Origin: an uncultured Muribaculaceae bacterium
GTDB taxonomy: Bacteria > Bacteroidota > Bacteroidia > Bacteroidales > Muribaculaceae
Direction of reading: 5' to 3'
DNA: 23,873 nt
Assembly (NCBI GenBank): GCA_934663645.1
Contig: CAKUKR010000030.1
Coordinates: forward strand, 1 to 23,873
Shown: positions 7,556 through 14,677 of the stretch, piece after piece
How positions within the stretch are numbered: the stretch's first letter is position 1
How the letters are laid out: every line of letters starts with the position of its first letter
Program-made: the position numbers and the translations under genes
Notes under the pieces: model-generated
Seen by the model: the letters and a program-made list of their open reading frames with translations, nothing else
What the model was told of the DNA's origin: nothing
The model's database searches: none

Positions 7556-8710
7556 ATGAATATGAGATTACTGATAAGGAGCATATTGGTGTGCGTTGTG
7601 GCGGCGGTCGCTGTCGGCGATGCCGCAGCCTGCACTTCCGCGATAATAGGTGCGGAGGCTTCTCCCTACCGCCGCCCGATGCTGTGGAAACACCGCGACA
7701 CAAGCACTATCGACAACAAGGTGGAATACATTGCGCCCGCCAACGGCGACCATGGGTATGTCGCCCTGTTCAACGCTGACGACAAGCAGCTCGAACAGGC
7801 ATGGATGGGTATGAACGATGCCGGGTTTGCCGTAATGAACACGGCATCTTACAACATCAAGGACGACAATGTGCCCAACAGCAAGATGGACCGTGAGGGA
7901 TATGTCATGACTATCGCCCTGCGCACCTGCCGCACTGTGGACGATTTCGCGCAGCTGCTCGGCGAACTGCCCCGGCCTATGGGCGTTGAGGCGAATTTCG
8001 GCGTGATAGACGCGGAGGGCAACGGCGCGTATTTCGAGACGAACAACCATTCATTCGTGCGGTATGACCTTGCAGACGCACCCGGACACGTTCTCATACG
8101 CACCAACTACAGCCATTCCGGGCGGCCAAACGAGGGGTACGGCTTTGTGCGGGAGGCCAATGCAGAGCATCTGCTGCAACCATACATCGCCTCTGCCTCT
8201 GTCACCCCGGAGCTGCTCACCGAGGTGGTCAGCCGCAGCTTTTACCACGACCTGAAAAAGCGTGACTACGCGCTGTGCGGCGAGAAATGGGTGATAGACC
8301 AGGACTTCATACCGCGTTACAAATCGACCGCGACTATCGTCATCGAGGGTATGCAGCCCGTCGCCGACGCGACAACGGTGCTGCCGGAGCAGGTGGCTCG
8401 CGAATACATCATGTGGACGGGACTCGGCTATCCCCCGTGTGCCGAAATCGTGCCGGTATGGTGCCGCGAGGGGGGTGTCGATGAGGACTTGCGCGGCATT
8501 GGGCAGAACGGACATTCGCCCATGTGCGACAAGGTGAAGAAACGCCGCAATGAGGTGTTCTCGCTGCGGCGCGGCAACAAGGACAAATACATCGACATGA
8601 CACGTCTCTACAACGAGGCTGGCACAGGGTATGTGCAGGTGCTTGTGCCGCAGAACAAGCAGGTATACGAGCGCATCCGCGCCAAAAGAGACGGCAACAA
8701 GGGCAACTGA
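7556..8710 (+). CDS. Secreted C45/choloylglycine-hydrolase-like Ntn hydrolase
   Basis: The 384-residue protein is predicted to hydrolyse a linear amide bond (acyltransferase/amidase of the C45, choloylglycine hydrolase and penicillin-acylase-like Ntn superfamily) outside the inner membrane. A signal peptide (residues 1-25) ends in GDAAA directly before Cys26-Thr-Ser, so signal peptidase cleavage would itself expose the N-terminal Cys nucleophile. Other family hallmarks are Arg47-Asp48 in WKHRD, Asn87 in WMGMNDAGFAVMN, the ANFGVIDAEGNGAYFE block at 146-161 and Asn184 in RTNYS. The Cys could be mistaken for a lipobox, but -3 is Ala rather than Leu. The substrate (bile salt, N-acyl amino acid, beta-lactam or other) cannot be read from sequence. 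A second Met two codons on (7562) is an alternative start. It is the first gene of a probable operon ending in dprA. Confidence 0.88.
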   Translation: MNMRLLIRSILVCVVAAVAVGDAAACTSAIIGAEASPYRRPMLWKHRDTSTIDNKVEYIAPANGDHGYVALFNADDKQLEQAWMGMNDAGFAVMNTASYNIKDDNVPNSKMDREGYVMTIALRTCRTVDDFAQLLGELPRPMGVEANFGVIDAEGNGAYFETNNHSFVRYDLADAPGHVLIRTNYSHSGRPNEGYGFVREANAEHLLQPYIASASVTPELLTEVVSRSFYHDLKKRDYALCGEKWVIDQDFIPRYKSTATIVIEGMQPVADATTVLPEQVAREYIMWTGLGYPPCAEIVPVWCREGGVDEDLRGIGQNGHSPMCDKVKKRRNEVFSLRRGNKDKYIDMTRLYNEAGTGYVQVLVPQNKQVYERIRAKRDGNKGN

Positions 8711-8718
8711 CCGCACAC

Positions 8719-9318
8719 ATGGAGCAGCAAGCAGTGACAACAGCAGAATTTGCCATACCGAAATCCAAGTTTCTGGTTTCTATGGCGATGCGCTATGCTC
8801 GCATACCGCTGTATGCGATAGCTGCAGCAATACCCGTCTGCGCTCTGCTCGGCTGCGTCCACGACCTGCGCTGGATAATCGTATGCTTGATGCTTGCGCT
8901 CATCATAGCCCCGATGGCGGCAGCATTCCTGTATTTCAACTATGGGTTGCGCCCAGAGGGTTTCGTCAACGTGCTGCCTCACCGCGTGACCATACGCCCT
9001 GGAGAGATTGACGTGGAAGCCTATTTCGCGCCCCTTCCGGACTTCAAGGACGAGGACAAGGATAACGACAAGGACAACGACAATGGCGAGGCTGTTGAAA
9101 CAAAGGAAGTTGAGCGAAAAGCGAAGGTGTACAAATTCGCATACCAGCCGCACAAGCCGTACCGCACATCGACCTCGGCAATATATGTCAACCTTGCCGA
9201 GCCGCATCACGGCTTCGTGACGATACCGTTTGCCGCATTTGCCGATGCGACGGAGCTGGAAAAGGCTGTCGCCATACTGCTAAGCTTGCGACAGCCGGGA
9301 GGACAAACAAGACATTGA
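8719..9318 (+). CDS. Two-helix membrane protein of unknown function
   Basis: The gene encodes a 199-residue protein of no family I can name with confidence. A short cytoplasmic N-terminus is followed by two hydrophobic helices (about residues 31-46, IPLYAIAAAIPVCALL, and 52-74, RWIIVCLMLALIIAP onward), then a soluble domain. The layout is reminiscent of YcxB-like or PH-like small membrane proteins. Within the domain lies a very acidic, Asn-rich low-complexity segment (DEDKDNDKDNDN, about 111-122) encoded by hexamer repeats, then AKVYKFAYQPHKPYRTSTSAIYVNL. The start is 8 nt after the hydrolase stop and the stop is 2 nt before the thioesterase start, so the four genes from 7556 to 10866 look like one operon. 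Confidence 0.8.
   Translation: MEQQAVTTAEFAIPKSKFLVSMAMRYARIPLYAIAAAIPVCALLGCVHDLRWIIVCLMLALIIAPMAAAFLYFNYGLRPEGFVNVLPHRVTIRPGEIDVEAYFAPLPDFKDEDKDNDKDNDNGEAVETKEVERKAKVYKFAYQPHKPYRTSTSAIYVNLAEPHHGFVTIPFAAFADATELEKAVAILLSLRQPGGQTRH
9049..9084 (+). repeat. Hexamer tandem repeat encoding an acidic linker
   Basis: Six in-frame hexamers of the form GA(C/T)(A/G)A(G/C/T) (GACGAG, GACAAG, GATAAC, GACAAG, GACAAC, GACAAT) encode Asp-Glu, Asp-Lys and Asp-Asn pairs. Because the unit is a multiple of three, copy-number slippage would change linker length without shifting the frame. Confidence 0.7.
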
Positions 9319-9320
9319 CC

Positions 9321-9740
9321 ATGAGACTGATAAAAGACAACAAGAAGAAATATTGCTTCATAATGGATATGGAGGTACGCGACTATGAGCTCGACTGCGA
9401 GCAGATAGTCAACAACGCCAATTACCTGCACTACATGGAGCATACGCGCCACAAGTTCTGCGCCGATGCGGGACTGTCATTCAACGCCATGCACGCTGCC
9501 GGATACGATGCAGTGGTGCGCAAAATCGAAATTGAGTATATCCGCTCGCTCGTGGGCGGCGACAGCTTCATCAGCTGCATAAGCCTCGACCGCAAGGGAC
9601 CGCGCTTCATTTTCCACCAGGATATCATCAAGTCAAACGGCGACATCGCCGCTTCGGCAGTGGTGACAGTGGTAGTGCTGAAAGACGGCAAACTCACACG
9701 CGGCGACGAAATGGCGAGAATACTTGCCAAATATATGTAA
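9321..9740 (+). CDS. Acyl-CoA thioesterase, hotdog fold (4HBT/YbgC-like)
   Basis: The gene encodes a 139-residue hotdog-fold thioesterase, predicted to cleave acyl-CoA or acyl-ACP thioesters in the cytoplasm. The block DYELDCEQIVNNANYLHYME corresponds to the YbgC/FadM signature in which an Asp (here the D of LDCEQ) precedes V-x-x-ANY. The later strand block RKIEIEYIRSLVGGD and the FIFHQDIIKSNGDIAASAVVTVV core complete the single domain. The ATG at 9321 is used, 2 nt after the preceding stop. The family core begins at MDMEVRDYELD, so an internal start at 9363 is also possible. It is followed 10 nt later by dprA; to my recollection a thioesterase gene beside dprA is a common Bacteroidales arrangement. 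Confidence 0.9.
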   Translation: MRLIKDNKKKYCFIMDMEVRDYELDCEQIVNNANYLHYMEHTRHKFCADAGLSFNAMHAAGYDAVVRKIEIEYIRSLVGGDSFISCISLDRKGPRFIFHQDIIKSNGDIAASAVVTVVVLKDGKLTRGDEMARILAKYM

Positions 9741-9750
9741 GCCCCGACAG

Positions 9751-10866
9751 ATGATGCAAGAGATTGACATACACGCGCTTGCCATGGCTTTGGCCAAGGG
9801 GATGACCGCACGGCTCATGCTGAAATGGGACGGCGAGGGGCTGTCTCCTCGCGACTTCTTCAGCATGGAGGCCTCGGATGTTGCCGCAGCCTTGGGGATA
9901 ACCTCGCGGCATTCGCTTGCATCCGTCAGACGCGAGGAGCTGCCGGAGCGGGCAGAGCGCGAACTGACATTCATAGACCGCCACAATGTGAGGGCATACA
10001 TCTGCACAGACCGCGACTATCCCTACCGGCTGCTGCAAAACTATTCAGCGCCGCCTGTGCTGTTCACTTACGGCAACGGCCCGCTGCAGTCAGACCACGT
10101 GGTCAGTGTAGTAGGCACACGCCGCCCCACGGCATACGGTCTGAAATGGTGCGAGAGCATAGTGGAGGAATGTTGCAGACAGTGCGACGATATCCAGGTG
10201 GTCAGCGGGCTTGCATACGGCGTGGATGCATGCGCGCACAATGCCGCGCTCGCTGCCGGCAGGGAGACTGTCGCCGTCGTTGCGCACGGGCTTGACATGG
10301 TATACCCTGCCGCACACCGTCAGCTGGCATACGACATCGCCTCTCGCGGCGGGCTGGTAGTGACGCAATACCCTTCAAAGACACAGCCGTTCCGCAACAA
10401 TTTCCTGGCACGCAACCAGATAATCGCATCGCTCGCGGATGCGACAATAGTTGTCGAAAGCGGCATACGCGGCGGTGCGCTGTCAACTGCCAACGCGGCT
10501 TTCGACCTCGACCGCGAAGTGTTTGCCATACCCGGGCGCATCGGCGACGAGATGAGCGAGGGGTGCAACAACCTGATACGCAAGAACAAGGCATCTGTCA
10601 TAACAGGCGCAGACACCGTGGTCAAAGCCATGGGGTGGCGCAGCGAAAAGGCTGACACGCCACAGCAGGCGCAGCTTTTCCCGGAACTTTCCGACGAGCA
10701 AATGCCAGTATACAACATACTTAAGGCATCTGACGAGCCTATGTCGCCAGATGCCATACATATCGCGAGCGGCATGAACATAGCCGCCGTAATGAGCGTG
10801 CTTGGCGACATGGAGCTGGACGGCATCGCCGTGCGGCTGCCCGGCAACCGCTACAGCCTCGCCTGA
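9751..10866 (+). CDS. dprA: DNA-processing protein DprA
   Basis: DprA binds incoming single-stranded DNA and loads RecA during natural transformation or other ssDNA uptake. The 371-residue protein has a helical N-terminal region (about residues 1-75), a Rossmann-like DprA domain and a C-terminal winged-helix domain (about 310-370, with MPVYNILKASDEPMSPDAI). Within the Rossmann domain the signatures are VVGTRRPTAYG (120-130), VSGLAYGVDACAH (151-163), GLDMVYPAAHR, FRNNFLARNQIIASLADATIVVES and the GALSTANAAFDLDREVFAIPG block. Tandem ATGs at 9751 and 9754 follow the thioesterase stop by 10 nt; a reading from a TTG at 9724 would overlap that gene and is unnecessary. Confidence 0.95.
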   Translation: MMQEIDIHALAMALAKGMTARLMLKWDGEGLSPRDFFSMEASDVAAALGITSRHSLASVRREELPERAERELTFIDRHNVRAYICTDRDYPYRLLQNYSAPPVLFTYGNGPLQSDHVVSVVGTRRPTAYGLKWCESIVEECCRQCDDIQVVSGLAYGVDACAHNAALAAGRETVAVVAHGLDMVYPAAHRQLAYDIASRGGLVVTQYPSKTQPFRNNFLARNQIIASLADATIVVESGIRGGALSTANAAFDLDREVFAIPGRIGDEMSEGCNNLIRKNKASVITGADTVVKAMGWRSEKADTPQQAQLFPELSDEQMPVYNILKASDEPMSPDAIHIASGMNIAAVMSVLGDMELDGIAVRLPGNRYSLA

Positions 10867-10899
10867 ACGCGCATTTACACTACTTTAACCCGTATTGTC

Positions 10900-10930
10900 T
10901 TGCAATTTGCATTTCGCGGTTCTAATTTTG
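10900..10930 (+). promoter_or_regulatory. Promoter with palindrome in the spacer, before the metal-type locus
   Basis: TTG at 10900-10902 and TAATTTTG at 10923-10930 are 20 nt apart, a full Bacteroidetes promoter match, 17 nt before the ATG at 10948. The spacer starts with an odd palindrome TGCAA-T-TTGCA (10901-10911), a possible operator that overlaps the -33 element. Confidence 0.75.
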
Positions 10931-10947
10931 CGGTGTTGATTTGAACT

Positions 10948-11247
10948 ATGGGCAAACGCAGGTACATAGCATTCATGACTTGGCTTATGCTGGCATCCAT
11001 CACAACGGTGCTCGCAGTCAAGTCTGTGCATTACCACGAGGCGGAGCAGACAAGCAGCGCTTCTGCTTGTTCCACAGAAAATGACTGCCTCGTCTGCGCG
11101 TTCACATTCTCGCCCGGAATAGAAGACGACGTGACAGTGTCGGCGGAACCGACCGTCATACTATGGGAACAAGTCACGATTCCCCAGAGTCAAGCAATCC
11201 CCGGCATTCACAGCACTTTCAGAGTGCGCCCCCCTCCTGCCATCTGA
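10948..11247 (+). CDS. Small His/Cys-containing membrane-anchored or secreted protein
   Basis: The gene encodes a 99-residue protein with a basic start (MGKRRYIAF) and one hydrophobic helix at about residues 8-24, acting as a signal anchor or signal peptide. The exported part holds a His cluster (VHYHE, about 27-31) and a Cys cluster, CSTENDCLVC, at about 41-50 (C-x5-C-x2-C). It ends with a Pro-rich tail (RVRPPPAI). Similar short proteins with His and Cys motifs precede TonB-dependent receptor genes in Bacteroides as I recall, but I know no established function. A metal-binding or metal-sensing role is inferred from the residues and from the receptor gene 198 nt downstream. Confidence 0.7.
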   Translation: MGKRRYIAFMTWLMLASITTVLAVKSVHYHEAEQTSSASACSTENDCLVCAFTFSPGIEDDVTVSAEPTVILWEQVTIPQSQAIPGIHSTFRVRPPPAI

Positions 11248-11445
11248 AAAACACACAGTGACGGACAGACACACTTGCTGAGGCTTGCGCTACAACCGCA
11301 GCCCGAGGCTGTCTGCATGCATACTACAATATTCACAACCAACAGCACTGTCTGGGCAGGCCATGCGCCTCGACAAGCACATGCTATGCCGCCGCACTTG
11401 AACGTTTGGCATACTGCCCCATGTGTTTCCACAACCTTATGAACT

Positions 11446-13596
11446 ATGGCAAGAGTCATCGCTGGCGCAATGGCACTTACGGCCGCATTGTGCGCCAACG
11501 CAACACACAGCATGCCGCAGGATTCCGTCCCGGCAGACACGGCGACGGTCACGCTGAATGAAATAATCGTGACATCTCCCGACGCAGGACAAGCGAAACG
11601 CTTGCGCTCATCGCAAAACATCGAAGTGATGAGTCAGGACAAACTGTTCGAAAACCTCGGGGGAAGCCTCGTCCAGTCGCTTGAGAAAATACCAGGCATA
11701 ACGGCGCTGAACATCAACCCGGCGCAATCCAAGCCCGTGATACGCGGCCTCGGCTTCAACCGTATAATCGTGGCGGAAAACGGCGTCAAGCATGAGGGCC
11801 AGCAATGGGGCGTCGAGCATGAGCTGGAAATAAACCAGTTTGCAGTGAACTATGCAGAAATAATCAAAGGTCCCTCAGCCTTGCTGTACGGGTCAGATGC
11901 GATAGGAGGCGTAATCGACCTGAACAGTTCAAATGTCCCGGAAAAGAAATTCGGCGGCAACGCCAACCTTTTCACGCAGAGCGTAAACGAGTCGCTAAGC
12001 CTTGCCGCGCAGATATACGGCAGGCCTAAGCCAGGGTTCTATTACAAGGCCAACTTCACCTTCCTTAATTACGCCGACACAAAAGTGCCGGCAGACAGCA
12101 TACAGTATCATTCATACTGGGTGAAACTGAAAGACAGGAGACTCAGAAACACCGCCGGCCGAGAATACGACGGCAATGTCCTGATTGGCATAAACAACGG
12201 CTGGATACACTCGACACTCCTCCTGTCTGACGTTTATAACAAAAGCGGTTTTTTCGCTGACCTGCATGGACTTGAGGTCAGGATGTCGGGCATCGACTAC
12301 GACAGTTCCCGGCGAGACATAGACCTGCCATACCATCAGGTTAACCATGTCAAGGTCATGAGCAACACACGACTTTTCCTCGAGTCTGCAACGGTTGACC
12401 TGTCGCTGGCGTGGCAAAACAACCTGCGGAGAGAATATGCGGAAGCCGTTTCTCACGGGTATATGCCAAAGCCGGAAAATACGCTCGAAAGGGAATTTGC
12501 CAAAAACACATACACCGCGAAACTGGCGGCTGAATGGATATGCGGCAGCTTCAGGCTCAATCCCGGCTACAACTTCGAGTACCAACACAACCGGAGAGGC
12601 GGCTGGGGGTTCATAATCCCGGATTTCGATGTCGCTGGATACGGCTTGTACGTGACCGGAACATACTCCATTTCAAGAGACTTTGACCTTAACGCCGGCG
12701 TGAGGTTTGATCGCAACATGACCCACGTCAGCGAATACAAGGACTGGTTTGCCACCCCATCGCCAACGGGAGAGCCAGTATACAAAACGCGGTCTTCTGA
12801 CATGAAACGCAACTTCAACAGCATGACATGGGCTGCCGGGCTCAGCTGGAGGCTCAGCAACTTGCAGCTGAAATTCAACATAGGCAAGGGCTTCCGTGTC
12901 CCGACACCGCAAGAACTCGGCGCAGACGGCATCAACTACCATATTTTCAGGTACGAAAAGGGCAACCCGCAACTCGAGCCAGAAACGTCGTATCAGGCAG
13001 ACCTCGGAGTCTCATGGGACAACGGGCTGCTGAATTTCAGCATCGACCCGTATTTCAACTATTTCCCGAATTACATATACCTGAACCCGACGCCGCAATA
13101 CACAGAGGGGATGCAGACATACGTTTACAATCAGAGCCGCGTGATCAGATTCGGGGCGGAACTCACGATCGGATACACGTTTCAAAAAGACTGGAAAGCG
13201 TGGGCAAATTTCGAATACCTGTACTCGCGTCAGTTGTCAGGCGACAAAAAAGGGTACTCTCTGCCGTTCTCCCCTCCTCCCACCGCAAACATTGGGCTAA
13301 GATACACTCCATCCTTGCCCATCAGTTGGCTTAATGACAGCTATATTGAACTCTCATGCAAAATGGCGTGCAGCCAACGCCGCATTGTCCCGCCGGAACG
13401 CGCCACAGACGCATACCAGACTTTCGGGGTTGCCTTAGCCAAGACTTTCCAGTTCAACACGCAGTCACTGACCCTCAATTTCAAGATAACCAATCTGCTT
13501 AACAGCAAATACTACAATCACATGAGCTACTACAGGCTGTCGGACATTCCTGAACCCGGGCGCAACATTTCGCTGCTGCTCGAATGGGAGTTCTAA
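11446..13596 (+). CDS. TonB-dependent outer-membrane receptor, probable metal or metal-complex uptake
   Basis: The 716-residue protein is a TonB-dependent receptor: a signal peptide (about residues 1-22), a TonB-box-like segment (ATVTLNEIIVTSP, about 31-43), a plug domain and a 22-strand-type barrel ending in the terminal Phe of LLLEWEF. Plug hallmarks are SLVQSLEKIPGITALNI, SKPVIRGLGFNRIIVAENGVKHEGQQWG and IIKGPSALLYGSDAIGGVIDL. Unlike SusC proteins it lacks an N-terminal carboxypeptidase-D domain and a SusD partner, which fits siderophore, cobalamin or metal receptors. Barrel blocks GKGFRVPTPQELGADG and NPQLEPETS are typical. The ENG-x3-EGQQWG-x2-H segment recalls Bacteroidetes receptors assigned to metal uptake (ZnuD-like), but the ligand is inferred from neighbours and not proven. 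Confidence 0.93.
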   Translation: MARVIAGAMALTAALCANATHSMPQDSVPADTATVTLNEIIVTSPDAGQAKRLRSSQNIEVMSQDKLFENLGGSLVQSLEKIPGITALNINPAQSKPVIRGLGFNRIIVAENGVKHEGQQWGVEHELEINQFAVNYAEIIKGPSALLYGSDAIGGVIDLNSSNVPEKKFGGNANLFTQSVNESLSLAAQIYGRPKPGFYYKANFTFLNYADTKVPADSIQYHSYWVKLKDRRLRNTAGREYDGNVLIGINNGWIHSTLLLSDVYNKSGFFADLHGLEVRMSGIDYDSSRRDIDLPYHQVNHVKVMSNTRLFLESATVDLSLAWQNNLRREYAEAVSHGYMPKPENTLEREFAKNTYTAKLAAEWICGSFRLNPGYNFEYQHNRRGGWGFIIPDFDVAGYGLYVTGTYSISRDFDLNAGVRFDRNMTHVSEYKDWFATPSPTGEPVYKTRSSDMKRNFNSMTWAAGLSWRLSNLQLKFNIGKGFRVPTPQELGADGINYHIFRYEKGNPQLEPETSYQADLGVSWDNGLLNFSIDPYFNYFPNYIYLNPTPQYTEGMQTYVYNQSRVIRFGAELTIGYTFQKDWKAWANFEYLYSRQLSGDKKGYSLPFSPPPTANIGLRYTPSLPISWLNDSYIELSCKMACSQRRIVPPERATDAYQTFGVALAKTFQFNTQSLTLNFKITNLLNSKYYNHMSYYRLSDIPEPGRNISLLLEWEF

Positions 13597-13651
13597 AGCC
13601 TTGCATCAACAATCATAAACCAGGACATCGTGTCCGCAAAACATCAACAAA

Positions 13652-14080
13652 ATGAAAAAACAATTCTTTTTTGCAGCTTCGGCTCTGTTTGCATTCGCCA
13701 TGCTGCTGTCATCATGCTCAGACGATGACAAACCGACTGACAAGCCTTCCGTAACCCTCACTGAGGTAGGCCACGACAACAGCAAGACTGTCGCTGCCGG
13801 GACTGACATGCATCTCGAGGCTGACATCCTCGCCCCGGGCACAATAAAGGAAATCGAAGTGGAGATACATCAAGAGAACGGCGGCAACTTCGAAATTGAG
13901 AAAAAATTCGCAGAGGGCAGCAAGTATGCCGGCCTCAAGAACGCGAACTTCCACGAACACATCGACATCCCCGCCAATGCACCAGCTGGAGAATACCACG
14001 TTCACCTTGAAGTAACCGACAATCTCGGCCAGTCTGCCGAAGCAAAGTCCGAGCTGACAGTAACAGCAGCAAAACAGTAA
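13652..14080 (+). CDS. DUF4625 lipoprotein with surface-export signal
   Basis: The gene encodes a 142-residue lipoprotein. The signal peptide MKKQFFFAASALFAFAML leads to lipobox LLSSC, followed at once by SDDDK, which matches the Bacteroidetes lipoprotein export signal (Ser plus acidic residues after the Cys) that sends lipoproteins to the cell surface. The mature part is one immunoglobulin-like beta domain of the DUF4625 type: MHLEADILAPGTIKEIEVEI, a central FHEHIDIPANAPAGEYHVHLEV block rich in His, and a final VTDNLGQSAEAKSELTV strand pair. It starts 55 nt after the receptor stop, and another DUF4625 gene follows after 12 nt, so it probably works with the receptor, for example in binding ligand at the cell surface. 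Confidence 0.88.
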   Translation: MKKQFFFAASALFAFAMLLSSCSDDDKPTDKPSVTLTEVGHDNSKTVAAGTDMHLEADILAPGTIKEIEVEIHQENGGNFEIEKKFAEGSKYAGLKNANFHEHIDIPANAPAGEYHVHLEVTDNLGQSAEAKSELTVTAAKQ

Positions 14081-14092
14081 TCTCCTTGAGAC

Positions 14093-14572
14093 ATGGTGAC
14101 CAGAATCATCACAGCGTTGGCGGCGTTGCTGTCGCTTTTGTCCTTGGCCTCTTCTTGCAGCGATGACAAGGACATCGACACCGAACTGCCGGAGATTGCC
14201 GCAGGAGCGGACTCTTCGCCTCTAAACTGTGACATATTCAGACGAGGCGACATAATCCACCTGGACTATGTGTTCACCGACAATGCGGAACTGGGAGATT
14301 ACAACATCGAGATACACAACAACTTCGACCACCACACGCACAGCACAGAGGCCGGAGATTGTGAGCTTGACCCGATCAAAGACCCCATGACCCCATGGAT
14401 ATACAACAAGGATTTCGAGATTCCCGCCGGCTCAAAACGGTTTGAAGCAAAACAGGATTTCAAGATTCCGGAAAACATTGATTGCGGTGACTACCATTTC
14501 ATGATACGCGTGACCGATGCAGCCGGCTGGCAACAGATTAAGTCGGTCAGCATCAAAATCATTGATGAGTAG
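14093..14572 (+). CDS. DUF4625 lipoprotein with HHTH motif and surface-export signal
   Basis: The gene encodes a 159-residue lipoprotein paralogous to its upstream neighbour. The signal peptide MVTRIITALAALLSLLSL ends with lipobox ASSC (lipidated Cys at about residue 22) and then SDDKD, an acidic surface-export signal. The DUF4625 domain carries the block NIEIHNNFDHHTHSTEAGDCELDP (about residues 79-102), with four His, one Cys and several acidic residues close together, and ends with DYHFMIRVTDAAGWQ. The His pattern suggests a divalent-metal site (Zn or Cu), an inference. The gene is 12 nt after the first DUF4625 gene and is the last of the locus before the hairpin at 14601. Confidence 0.88.
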   Translation: MVTRIITALAALLSLLSLASSCSDDKDIDTELPEIAAGADSSPLNCDIFRRGDIIHLDYVFTDNAELGDYNIEIHNNFDHHTHSTEAGDCELDPIKDPMTPWIYNKDFEIPAGSKRFEAKQDFKIPENIDCGDYHFMIRVTDAAGWQQIKSVSIKIIDE

Positions 14573-14600
14573 GCATCCCGGACGGGCAAAACTGAAAAAT

Positions 14601-14632
14601 GAGGGCGGACATCTGCAATGATGCCCGCCTTC
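14601..14632. terminator. Hairpin between convergent transcription units
   Basis: GAGGGCGGACATC at 14601-14613 pairs with GATGCCCGCCTTC at 14620-14632 around a TGCAAT loop: 13 positions with one G-T wobble and one A/C mismatch. Read on the minus strand the stem is followed by ATTTTTCAGTTTT, a U-rich tail, so it best terminates the rplY-pth-hslR transcript. It may also block plus-strand transcription of the DUF4625 locus. Confidence 0.7.
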
Positions 14633-14677
14633 ATACGATAATAGCATGGGCCGCGTCCTGACGCAACCGCGTCCGTG

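Noticed and set aside
11208..11621. 137-residue minus-strand frame in the gap before the TonB receptor
   Set aside because: It overlaps the start of the receptor and the end of the small His/Cys protein and has no family features. The 198-nt gap shows no clear promoter or RNA structure to me.
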